This document shows, in pieces, positions 43,028 to 50,594 of a DNA stretch of 64,000 nucleotides (positions within the stretch are counted from its first letter, which is position 1; each line of letters begins with the position of its first letter). Location of the stretch: the NCBI GenBank assembly GCA_963822615.1, contig CAWGIM010000031.1, positions 1-64,000 on the forward strand. The letters are read 5' to 3'. The DNA is from Trebonia sp963822615. GTDB taxonomy: Bacteria > Actinomycetota > Actinomycetes > Streptosporangiales > Streptosporangiaceae. The position numbers and the translations under genes are program-made. The notes under the pieces were generated by a model. The model made no database searches, was not told the DNA's origin, and saw only the letters and a list, made by a program, of their open reading frames with translations.

Positions 43028-44074
43028 ATGCGCACGCGCCTCGTCGGGGCTGCCCTGCTCGCCGTCGCCGCACTCACCGCCACGGTGAGCCCCGCCAAGG
43101 CCGCGGGCACGCCCGTCCCGCCCGCCCTGCCCTCCCCCGGGACGTTCTCGGTCGCCCCGGCGCTGACCGCTGCCGGCCAGGCGCGGCCGTACTTCCGGCT
43201 CTCCGCCGCGGCCGGCCACTCGGTGATGGACGTGGTCGCCTTCGGCAACACCGGCCAGCAGACGCAGGTGCTGCGGGTCGGGGTGACCGACGGCGTCACC
43301 GCGACCAACTCGGGCAGTGCCTTCGGCCCGCTGACCAGCAACTGCGCCGGCATCGGGTGCTGGGTGACCGGCCTGCCGGGGACCGTCACACTGGCCCCGC
43401 ACACCCAGGAAGAGATCGAGTTCGAGGTCAAGGTGCCGGACGGCGCCCCGCCTGCCCAGTACCTGGCGGGCATCACCGCGACCCCGGCCAGCGTGGCGGC
43501 GCCGGCCCCGGTCAAGAACAGCGGGCACGGCGCGACCCAGGTGACCATAGTGCCCCGGGTGGTGATCGGCGTCGCTGTCACCGTCGGTGACCTCGCCCGC
43601 CTGCGCACCAGGACCGCGGTCACCGGGGTGACCGCGGGCTGGGTGGACGGGATGGTCCGGCTCACGGTCCACGTGCGGAACACCGGCCAGCGGTTCGCCA
43701 AGGCCAGCGGGAAGCTGGTGTGCGGGACGGGCGGCGTCACGCACACGTTCGGGCTGGACATGGACACCGTGCTGCCCGGGCAGGGCGCGGGACTGCCGGT
43801 CAACGGGACTGGCCTGGGGCAGGGCCGCTGGCACTGCACCGTGCAGGTCAAGGACAGCGGCGGCGGCACCGACACCTGGGCCGGCGCGGTGACCGTGGCC
43901 GGCACCAGGCCCGCCGCGACCAAGCGGGTCGACCGCGACGACTACGTGGCGCCCGGCAGCCCGGGGATCCCGGTGTGGGCCGTGGTGCTGATGGTGCTCG
44001 GCGGGCTGATCCTGGTCAGCATCTGGACGGTGTTCCTGCGCCGCGAGCGCGGCAAGCGGCCGCACGCGGGGTGA
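43028..44074 (+). CDS. DUF916-type membrane-anchored partner of WxL-like proteins
   Basis: The 348-residue protein has a signal peptide (LVGAALLAVAALTATVSPAKA), two Ig-like extracytoplasmic domains (FSVAPALTAAGQARPYFRLSAAAGHSVMDVVAFGN; LAPHTQEEIEFEVKVPDGAPPAQYLAGITA), and a C-terminal transmembrane helix (VWAVVLMVLGGLILVSIWTVFL) with a basic cytoplasmic end. This is the plan of DUF916 WxL-interacting proteins that bind peptidoglycan and WxL domains in Firmicutes. ATG 43028 has GGAGG. It closes the three-gene cassette. Confidence 0.78.
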   Translation: MRTRLVGAALLAVAALTATVSPAKAAGTPVPPALPSPGTFSVAPALTAAGQARPYFRLSAAAGHSVMDVVAFGNTGQQTQVLRVGVTDGVTATNSGSAFGPLTSNCAGIGCWVTGLPGTVTLAPHTQEEIEFEVKVPDGAPPAQYLAGITATPASVAAPAPVKNSGHGATQVTIVPRVVIGVAVTVGDLARLRTRTAVTGVTAGWVDGMVRLTVHVRNTGQRFAKASGKLVCGTGGVTHTFGLDMDTVLPGQGAGLPVNGTGLGQGRWHCTVQVKDSGGGTDTWAGAVTVAGTRPAATKRVDRDDYVAPGSPGIPVWAVVLMVLGGLILVSIWTVFLRRERGKRPHAG

Positions 44075-44106
44075 TCACCGCGGGCTGGCCGCCGGTGATC
44101 ACCCCG
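44067..44106. terminator. bidirectional hairpin between DUF916 gene and G6PD-like gene
   Basis: A perfect 14-bp inverted repeat (44067-44080 and 44093-44106) with a 12-base loop lies between the two convergent genes and includes the DUF916 stop. There is no T-run, as often in high-GC actinobacterial terminators. Confidence 0.65.
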
Positions 44107-44111
44107 GGCGG

Positions 44112-45485
44112 TCACTCCGCCGGGTCGTGCCAGGGCTGTCCCGCGGGCAGCAGGTGCGACGCGTCGGGGCCCCACGAGCCGCGGTCGTAGGTGACCACCG
44201 GGCCGACGTCGCCCACCACCGGGTCGACCACCCGCCACGACGCCTCCACCGTGTCCTGCTGCGCGAACAGCCAGCGCTCGCCGTTCAGCGCGGCGCCGAT
44301 CAGCCGGTCGTAGGCCCGCATGTCAGCGCCCGGGTGCTGGATGAAGGTGAGGTCTTCCACCTCCGGTGACCAGCCCGCGCCCGGCTTCTTGCCGACCAGC
44401 GTCAGCACTGCCTGGGTTTCCGGGTAGATGCGGAACCGCAGCGCGTTGGAGGTGAGCACGTCGCCCAGGCCGAACACGTCGTGCGGCGGGCGCTTGAAGT
44501 CGATGAACACCTCGGTCGCGGTGACCGGCAGGCACTTGCCAACCCGGATCACGATCGGCACCCCCGCCCAGCGCCAGGTCTCGGCGGCCAGCCGCACCGC
44601 CGCGAACGTCTCCGTCTTCGAGCCCGCTGCCACCCCGGCGACCGACTGGTAGCCCTCGTACTGCCCCTTGATCACGTCGGCCGGCGTCAGCGGCCGCAGC
44701 GCGCTGATCAGCTGGGACTTGGACGCGATCCAGGAGCTGAGCCCGGACCCGTCCGGCGGGTCGGCCAGCACGGTGGCGAGCACCTGGAGCATGTGGTTCT
44801 GGATGACGTCCTTGATCGCGCCGGTCTTGTCGTAGAAGCTGCCGCGGTCGGCGACGTCGAACGCCTCGGCCATGGTGATCTGGATCGACTCGACGTAGTT
44901 CCGGTTAAGCAGCGGCTCGATGACCGAGTTGGCGAACCGGGCGAACATCAGCGATTCCACCGGGTCCAGGCCGAGCCAGTGGTCGACCCGGTACACCGCT
45001 TCCTCGGGGAAGTACTGGTGGATCGTCTCATTCAGCGCCTGCGCGGACGCCCGGTCGTTGCCGAACGGCTTCTCCACCATGACCCGGGAGCCGGCGGTCA
45101 GCCCGACCCCGGAGATCCCCTCGGCGATCCGGCCGAACAGGAACGGCGGCACCTCCAGGTAGTACAGGATCCGCTTGGCGTCGCCCAGCTCGTTCTTCAT
45201 CCACTGGTACGTCTGCGGGTCGCCCAGGTCGCCGTCGACGTACTTCAGCAGGCTGAGCATCTTGACCGCGGCGGGCGCGTCGGCGTCCATGTTGTTGAGC
45301 TTCAGCGAGGCGGCGGCGTAGTCGCGGAACTGCTCGACTCCCCAGCCGCTCTTGGCCACGCCGAGCACGGGCACGTCGAGTACCCCTCGCTCGACCAGGC
45401 CCACCAGCGCGGGGAATGTCTCCAGCTTCGCCAGGTCCCCCGTCGCACCGAATATCACCAGCGCATCGACTTGATCGGCACTCAT
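44112..45485 (-). CDS. divergent glucose-6-phosphate dehydrogenase-like enzyme
   Basis: The 457-residue protein has the G6PD plan: NADP-binding VIFGATGDLAKLETFPAL, VEKPFGND, catalytic RVDHWLGLDPVE, DVIQNHMLQVLA and IVIRVGKCLP. It differs from housekeeping Zwf: the substrate-binding Lys of the usual DHYLGK motif is Leu, and the coenzyme loop lacks the usual RKL. It is also shorter than the usual 490-510 residues and no opcA, tal or pgl neighbour is present. It may oxidise a different sugar phosphate or be a low-activity paralog. Confidence 0.85.
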   Translation of the reverse strand: MSADQVDALVIFGATGDLAKLETFPALVGLVERGVLDVPVLGVAKSGWGVEQFRDYAAASLKLNNMDADAPAAVKMLSLLKYVDGDLGDPQTYQWMKNELGDAKRILYYLEVPPFLFGRIAEGISGVGLTAGSRVMVEKPFGNDRASAQALNETIHQYFPEEAVYRVDHWLGLDPVESLMFARFANSVIEPLLNRNYVESIQITMAEAFDVADRGSFYDKTGAIKDVIQNHMLQVLATVLADPPDGSGLSSWIASKSQLISALRPLTPADVIKGQYEGYQSVAGVAAGSKTETFAAVRLAAETWRWAGVPIVIRVGKCLPVTATEVFIDFKRPPHDVFGLGDVLTSNALRFRIYPETQAVLTLVGKKPGAGWSPEVEDLTFIQHPGADMRAYDRLIGAALNGERWLFAQQDTVEASWRVVDPVVGDVGPVVTYDRGSWGPDASHLLPAGQPWHDPAE

Positions 45486-45557
45486 AGGGACTCATACTGT
45501 CAGTCCCGTTTCCGCGGCTGACAGGAGACGCGGGCTTACGGCAGGTTAACTTTCGGG

Positions 45558-47108
45558 TTGCCGTCACTGAAGCCCCTTCGGCGGCCCCGGGCAGGCTGGC
45601 GCCCGCTGACGGCGCTTAGCCCGGCGGCGGGCGGGGTACGTAGCGGAGCTGGATCGCCAACGGAAGGAAAGCAGCTAATTTCGCGACTTATCCGGCTGGC
45701 CAGGAAGACCGCTTTCTACCTGCTTACCTTCGCGGTGGTGGCGGCCGGCGCGATCTGGCTGGCGCTGCGGGTCGCGCCGCTGCAGACGGTGTCCGCGGCC
45801 GGCCAGACGGCCCAGGTCGGGGCGACCGGGCCGACCGCCAGCCTGAGCGGCGGCCCGGGCGAGCTTGACCTGTTCGGCCAGGTGATGGCGACCAAGCCGG
45901 ATTTCCCCGGGCCGATCAGGCCGCGGCTGGCGCTCGAGCACATCACCATCGACCCGCAGGTGATCCAGATGCTGCGGGCGGACGGCCCGTCGAAGGTCGC
46001 GCTCACCCTGAGCCAGCAGCTCGCGGCGGGCTGGGAGCGCTACTTCCTGTGGGAGACGCTGATCGCGGCCGGGTTCGCGGTCGTCCCGCTGGTGGCGGTG
46101 GCCGCGCTGCGCAGGCGCCCGAGGATGTGGAAGCTGCTGACGGGCGGTATCGCGGTGGTGGTCGCGGTGAACGTCGGCGGCATCGCGCTGACCGCGTCCG
46201 GCACCCCTAAGGTGCTGCGCAGCGTGAAGACGCTCGATGACCTGGTGGGGGTGGACCCGGCCAGCGGGACCATCGCGGCGGGCACGCCGCAGCCGGGCGT
46301 GCAGGCGGTGGTGATCGGCGACTCGACGGCCTCCGGCTGGGGGCTGCCCTGGGGGTCGCAGCCGACCGCCCTGGACCAGGCGTGCGGCCGGTCGCCCGAG
46401 TCGTACGCGGCCGACCTGGCCTCGGTCAACCAGTGGAACGTGCTCAACCTGGCCTGTGGCAGCGCGACCATCGAGAACGGGCTGCTCGGCCCGGAGGTGC
46501 TGTACAACGGCGCGGTCGCTCCGCCGCAGCTGCCGCAGGCGGCCGCGGCCACCCGCGCCCGGCTGGTGGTGGTCAGCGTAGGGGCGGACGACCTCTCCTG
46601 GTCGGTGATGACCCAGCTCTGCGCGGCGCAGACGGTCTGCGACGACAAGGTGTCGTCGGCCTACTTCAGCCAGTTGCTCAACGCGTTCACCAGGAACTAC
46701 TACCAGCTGCTGAGCGAGCTTGACGAGCTGCCTGCCCACCCGGCGGTGCTGGTCAACCAGTACTACTCGCCGTTCGGGTCCGACCTGGGCTGCCTGCAGC
46801 GCTACGGGATGGTCCCGGGCAAGGTCAAGGTGCTGCTGGCCCGGCTCGGGGAGCTGAACAAGGTGCTGCAGCAGGGGGCCGCGCTGTTCGGGTTCGGGGT
46901 GGCCGCACCCCGGTTCACCGGGCACGAGCTGTGCACCCAGGACCCGTGGGTGCAGGGACCGGCCGACCCGGCCCCGCTGCACCCGAACGCGGCCGGTGAC
47001 CTGGCGATCGCGCTGGCCGACCAGCAGGAGCTGCCGTTGCTGTCGCCGTCGCCGGTAGCGGTGCCGTCGGTTACCCCGTCGCCTGCGGTCACTCCCGCTA
47101 CCGGGTAG
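45558..47108 (+). CDS. membrane-anchored SGNH/GDSL-type hydrolase
   Basis: The protein has an N-terminal transmembrane helix (FYLLTFAVVAAGAIWLALRVA), a second hydrophobic pair around residues 160-205, and an SGNH domain: VVIGDSTASGW with the nucleophile Ser, LNLACGSATIENG, SVGADDLSW, and PLHPNAAGDLAIA with the catalytic His. An esterase acting outside the membrane, perhaps on cell-wall glycans, is likely. The start is uncertain: TTG 45558 is the first in frame, but GGAAGGAA at 45662-45669 sits eight bases before an ATT at 45678, just ahead of the first helix. Confidence 0.78.
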   Translation: MPSLKPLRRPRAGWRPLTALSPAAGGVRSGAGSPTEGKQLISRLIRLARKTAFYLLTFAVVAAGAIWLALRVAPLQTVSAAGQTAQVGATGPTASLSGGPGELDLFGQVMATKPDFPGPIRPRLALEHITIDPQVIQMLRADGPSKVALTLSQQLAAGWERYFLWETLIAAGFAVVPLVAVAALRRRPRMWKLLTGGIAVVVAVNVGGIALTASGTPKVLRSVKTLDDLVGVDPASGTIAAGTPQPGVQAVVIGDSTASGWGLPWGSQPTALDQACGRSPESYAADLASVNQWNVLNLACGSATIENGLLGPEVLYNGAVAPPQLPQAAAATRARLVVVSVGADDLSWSVMTQLCAAQTVCDDKVSSAYFSQLLNAFTRNYYQLLSELDELPAHPAVLVNQYYSPFGSDLGCLQRYGMVPGKVKVLLARLGELNKVLQQGAALFGFGVAAPRFTGHELCTQDPWVQGPADPAPLHPNAAGDLAIALADQQELPLLSPSPVAVPSVTPSPAVTPATG

Positions 47109-47220
47109 TCAGCGCCATTACCGGTCTGTTACCGGCCCCGTGGAAAATCGGGGTGTGCGCTGGTGGAGTTCTGTCACACTTCGTTCAATAGCGCATGCTG
47201 AGAAGATTGGTGGAGCGCAA

Positions 47221-48141
47221 GTGAACTGTGCACAGTGCCAGGCGCCGAATGGCCCCGAGGCTACTTACTGCGGTACCTGCGGGGCCCAGCTGGCCTCGGC
47301 CGGCGTGGGCGCACCGACGGTGCGGGGACCGGTAGTGGCCGCCCCCCCGCCGCCGCCCGGGTCGGCCGCTGGCGGTGCTTACGGCAGTGCCCCCGGTGGC
47401 GCGCCGGCGGGGTACCCCGGGCCGTCCGGTTACCAGGGGCCGTCCGGTTACCAGGGGCCTGGTGGTAACCCGGGGGCTGCTGGCGGTTACCAGGGAGCGC
47501 CCGGTTACCAGGGCCCGGCTGGCTACCAGGGGCCTGCCGGCGGTTACCAGGGACCCGCGGGCAACCCGGGCCAGGGCAACCCCGCCCCGGGCGGGCCCGG
47601 CTACGGGTACCCGCAGGGCCAGTACCAGCCGGGGCAGTCGGGCGGCCTGCGCAGCGGCTCGTCGTCGCTGCCGCCGGTCAGCTTCGACCTGGCCCGGCTG
47701 ACCAAGGTGGACCGGATCATCGCGGGCGGCACCCTGGTCACCATGATCGCGCTGTTCCTGCCGTGGTTCACCGCCAGCTACACCGCCTTCGGGCACACCT
47801 CGAGCGGGTCCGTCAGCGGCACCGGCTACCACGGCTGGCTGTGGCTGGAGTTCCTCCTCGCCCTGGCGCTGCTCGGCTACCTGGCGGCCCGCGCCGCCTG
47901 GGAGACGCTGCCGGTCCGGCTGCCCGTCGCGCACGAGATGATCCTGCTCGGGGCGGTCAGCCTGCAGTTCCTGCTGATCCTCATCGGGTTCTTCACCATG
48001 CCGTCCGACAACGGGCTCGACGGTTACTCGGTCGGCTGGGGCTTCGGCGCGTTCCTGGCCCTGATCGCGTCGGTCGTGGCGGCCGCCCCGGTCGTCTACC
48101 CGGCGGTCAGGACCTTCCTTGACCGGCGCGCAGGACGCTAA
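47221..48141 (+). CDS. zinc-ribbon membrane protein with Gly-Tyr-Gln-Gly-Pro repeats
   Basis: The 306-residue protein has an N-terminal zinc ribbon (CAQCQAPNGPEATYCGTCG), a Pro/Gly-rich disordered linker with about ten GYQGP-like repeats (residues 60-140), and four membrane helices at the C-terminus. GTG 47221 follows a GGAG site. Such proteins are common and mostly uncharacterised in actinobacteria. The linker suits a scaffold at the membrane. Its end overlaps the convergent MFS gene by 35 bases. Confidence 0.8.
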   Translation: MNCAQCQAPNGPEATYCGTCGAQLASAGVGAPTVRGPVVAAPPPPPGSAAGGAYGSAPGGAPAGYPGPSGYQGPSGYQGPGGNPGAAGGYQGAPGYQGPAGYQGPAGGYQGPAGNPGQGNPAPGGPGYGYPQGQYQPGQSGGLRSGSSSLPPVSFDLARLTKVDRIIAGGTLVTMIALFLPWFTASYTAFGHTSSGSVSGTGYHGWLWLEFLLALALLGYLAARAAWETLPVRLPVAHEMILLGAVSLQFLLILIGFFTMPSDNGLDGYSVGWGFGAFLALIASVVAAAPVVYPAVRTFLDRRAGR

Positions 48142-49273
48142 GGGTCCCCACGCAGGCGGCCGTGAGCAGAGCGTAAGGCACCAGGTCAGAGGTGGCCTGG
48201 GCCAGCGCCCCGCTCGCGGCCGCGGCCACTGACTGGCCCGCCGCCCAGGTCAGGTTGGACAGCGCGAAGGCGATGCCCTGGTTGAGGCCGAGGTCGTGCG
48301 CGCCCGAGGCGACCAGGGCCGAGGCCGGGGCGAACAGCGCGCCGAAAAACGGCGTGCCTGCCACCAGGACGGCGATCAGCCACGGGGCCGAGCCGAGCAG
48401 CGGCAGCGCGACCGCGCAGCAGGCGCCGGCGAGCAGTGCGACGGTGAGCGGGCGGCCCGGGCCGAACCGGTCGGACAGCCGTCCGGCCAGCGGGGACAGG
48501 CCGGACTCGACCAGGGCGGCGCACAGGAACGTGGCCGCGATGACCGTGCCGGTCACGTCGAGCCTTGACAGCCGGAGCGGCGCGAGCACGTCAATCGTGC
48601 CGAAGGCGAGCCCGGCCAGCGCCATCAGCCAGCTCCCGGTGACCACCTGCCGGTCGCGCAGCGCGGGCAGCGCCGCCCGCAGCGGCTGCGGCGCCTGCGG
48701 ACGCGGCGACGGCACGGTGAACGCGACCGCGATCAGGAAGGCGTCGGCCACCGCGGCGGCCGAGAACGCGGGCCCGGTGCCGACCGCGCCCGCCACCGCC
48801 CCGACCACCGGGCCGAACAGCGCGCCGACCACCGCCGCGCCGAGCGCGGTGCCGAGCAGCTCGCCCCGCCGGGCCGGGGGCGCGGCCGTGGCCAGCCATG
48901 ACAGCCCGGCGGTCCAGGTGCAGGCGCCGCCGATGCCCTGCACCAGGCGGGCCGCGTCGAGCAGGGCGGGCGCGGTCGACCAGCCGAAGACGAGGGTGGC
49001 CGCGCCCATCAGCGCCAGCCCGAGCACCGCCACCACCCGGTCGCCGAACCGCGCGACGAGCGCACCGCTCGGCAGCGACCCGAGCAGCGTGCCGGCCGGG
49101 TAGGCGGCGATCAGCAGCCCGGCGGCGGCCTTGGACAGCCCCGCTGCCGCCGCGTAGTGCGGCAGCAGCGGCGTCAGGGCGGAGAAGAAGACGGTGTCCA
49201 CCCCGACGATGGCGCAGACCAGCGCGAGCAGGCGACGCATGGACGGCTCAAGCCGCTCCTGGTTCCGCCGCAT
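48107..49273 (-). CDS. MFS-family transporter
   Basis: The 388-residue protein has about twelve helices and an MFS motif A-like loop (GALVARFGDRVVAVLGLALM) and its second-half counterpart (LAGRLSDRFGPGRPLTVALLA). It belongs to the multidrug/sugar efflux type; the substrate is unknown. ATG 49273 is chosen because it is just before the first helix; the frame extends upstream without a recognisable signal. Confidence 0.85.
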   Translation of the reverse strand: MRRNQERLEPSMRRLLALVCAIVGVDTVFFSALTPLLPHYAAAAGLSKAAAGLLIAAYPAGTLLGSLPSGALVARFGDRVVAVLGLALMGAATLVFGWSTAPALLDAARLVQGIGGACTWTAGLSWLATAAPPARRGELLGTALGAAVVGALFGPVVGAVAGAVGTGPAFSAAAVADAFLIAVAFTVPSPRPQAPQPLRAALPALRDRQVVTGSWLMALAGLAFGTIDVLAPLRLSRLDVTGTVIAATFLCAALVESGLSPLAGRLSDRFGPGRPLTVALLAGACCAVALPLLGSAPWLIAVLVAGTPFFGALFAPASALVASGAHDLGLNQGIAFALSNLTWAAGQSVAAAASGALAQATSDLVPYALLTAACVGTLSVLRAGQGRS

Positions 49274-49283
49274 TCTCCCTATT

Positions 49284-50096
49284 TTAGCTGGTCCCGCCCT
49301 CAAGGGCACGCCTGGTGAGTACCCGCGCCAGGTGCTGGCGGTAGTCACTGTCGGCGTGGAAGTCGCTGCCGGGCGAGGTCCCCTCGGCCGCGAGCCGGGC
49401 CGCTTCCTCGACTGAGGCGCCCGCGCTGAGCGCTTCCTCGGTGGCGGCGGCGCGCAGCGGGGTGCCGCCCATGGAGGCGAGGGCGACCCGGCCGCCGTAG
49501 GCGGCGACGCCGACGATGGCCCAGTCGTTGGCCCGCCGGGTGAACTTCTGGTATCCCCAGCGGACCTGGCCGCCGCGCGGCACCCGGACCGCCGTCAGCA
49601 GCTCGTCGGGGCCCAGGGCGGTCTCGAACGGCCCGGTGAAGAAGTCGTCGACGGCTACCGTGCGCGGCCCGGCCGGGCCGACCGCCTCGACCGAGCCGCC
49701 CAGCGCGAGCAGGGTCATCGGCAGGTCGGCGGACGGGTCGGAGTGGGCCAGCGAGCCGCCGATGGTGCCGCGGTGCCGGATCTGCGGGTCGCCGACCTGC
49801 GCGGCGGCGTAGGCGAGGACCGGCGCCTCGGCCTTGAGCAGCGCGGAGGAGGCCAGTTCGGCGTGCCTGGTGGTGGCGCCGATGACCACCTCGTCGCCGT
49901 CGAGGCTGATGCCGGACAGGCCGGGCACCCGGGCGATGTCGATGAGCATCGCCGGCTGGGCCAGCCGCACCTTCATCATCGGCAGCAGCGAGTGCCCGCC
50001 GGCCAGCAGCTTCGCGTCCTCGCCGTGCTCGGCCAGCAGTGCCAGCGCGTGCTCGGCTGACTCGGCCAGCGCGTAGTCGAATGACGCGGGGATCAT
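49284..50096 (-). CDS. coxM: CO dehydrogenase-like FAD-binding medium subunit CoxM
   Basis: The 270-residue flavoprotein subunit of a xanthine-oxidase-family molybdoenzyme has FAD motifs AKLLAGGHSLLPMMK near residue 32 and RHRGTIGGSLAHSDPSADLP near residue 107. It passes electrons from the Fe-S subunit to the respiratory chain. ATG 50096 overlaps the coxS stop (ATGA). The order is coxL-coxS-coxM. Confidence 0.92.
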   Translation of the reverse strand: MIPASFDYALAESAEHALALLAEHGEDAKLLAGGHSLLPMMKVRLAQPAMLIDIARVPGLSGISLDGDEVVIGATTRHAELASSALLKAEAPVLAYAAAQVGDPQIRHRGTIGGSLAHSDPSADLPMTLLALGGSVEAVGPAGPRTVAVDDFFTGPFETALGPDELLTAVRVPRGGQVRWGYQKFTRRANDWAIVGVAAYGGRVALASMGGTPLRAAATEEALSAGASVEEAARLAAEGTSPGSDFHADSDYRQHLARVLTRRALEGGTS

Positions 50097-50587
50097 GCGG
50101 TCGCCCCTGTCCCGGTTGACGCTGTCCCGGTGCCGCCGGCCGCCGCCAGCACCGCGCGGACGATGTTGTGGTAGCCGGTGCACCGGCAGAAGTTGCCCTC
50201 GAGACCCTCGCGCACCTGCTGCTCGGTGGGGTGCGGGTTCTCGGCCAGCAGGCTGGTTGACGCCATCACCATGCCGGGGGTGCAGAAGCCGCACTGCAGG
50301 CCGTGGTTCTCGCGGAACGCCTGCTGGACGGCGCTCATCGTGCCGTCCGGTGCCACCAGCCCCTCGGCGGTGGTGACCGAGCTGCCGCTGGCCTGCACGG
50401 CTAGCACCGTGCAGGACTTGACCGACTCCCCGTCGAGCAGCACCGTGCAGGCGCCGCAGGAGGTGGTGTCGCAGCCGACGTTGGCGGCCCGCAGCCCGAG
50501 GGTTTCCCGCAGGTAATGAATGAGCAGCAGCCGGGGCTCTACCTCGTCGCTGCGCACGGTGCCGTTGACCGTGAGCTTGATTTCCAT
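50093..50587 (-). CDS. coxS: CO dehydrogenase-like 2Fe-2S small subunit CoxS
   Basis: The 164-residue subunit binds two 2Fe-2S clusters: a plant-type ferredoxin site (VGCDTTSCGACTVLLDG) and the C-terminal alpha-helical site (CGFCTPGMVM, CRCTGYHNI). It wires the molybdenum centre to the FAD subunit. A Thr/Gly/Ala tail follows. It starts seven bases after coxL ends. Confidence 0.95.
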   Translation of the reverse strand: MEIKLTVNGTVRSDEVEPRLLLIHYLRETLGLRAANVGCDTTSCGACTVLLDGESVKSCTVLAVQASGSSVTTAEGLVAPDGTMSAVQQAFRENHGLQCGFCTPGMVMASTSLLAENPHPTEQQVREGLEGNFCRCTGYHNIVRAVLAAAGGTGTASTGTGATA

Positions 50588-50594
50588 TTCGGAG

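Noticed and set aside
47400..47570. GYQGP-like DNA repeats as a CRISPR or mobile repeat
   Set aside because: The repeats are in frame, encode a Pro/Gly linker in the zinc-ribbon membrane protein and vary in length, so they are coding low complexity.
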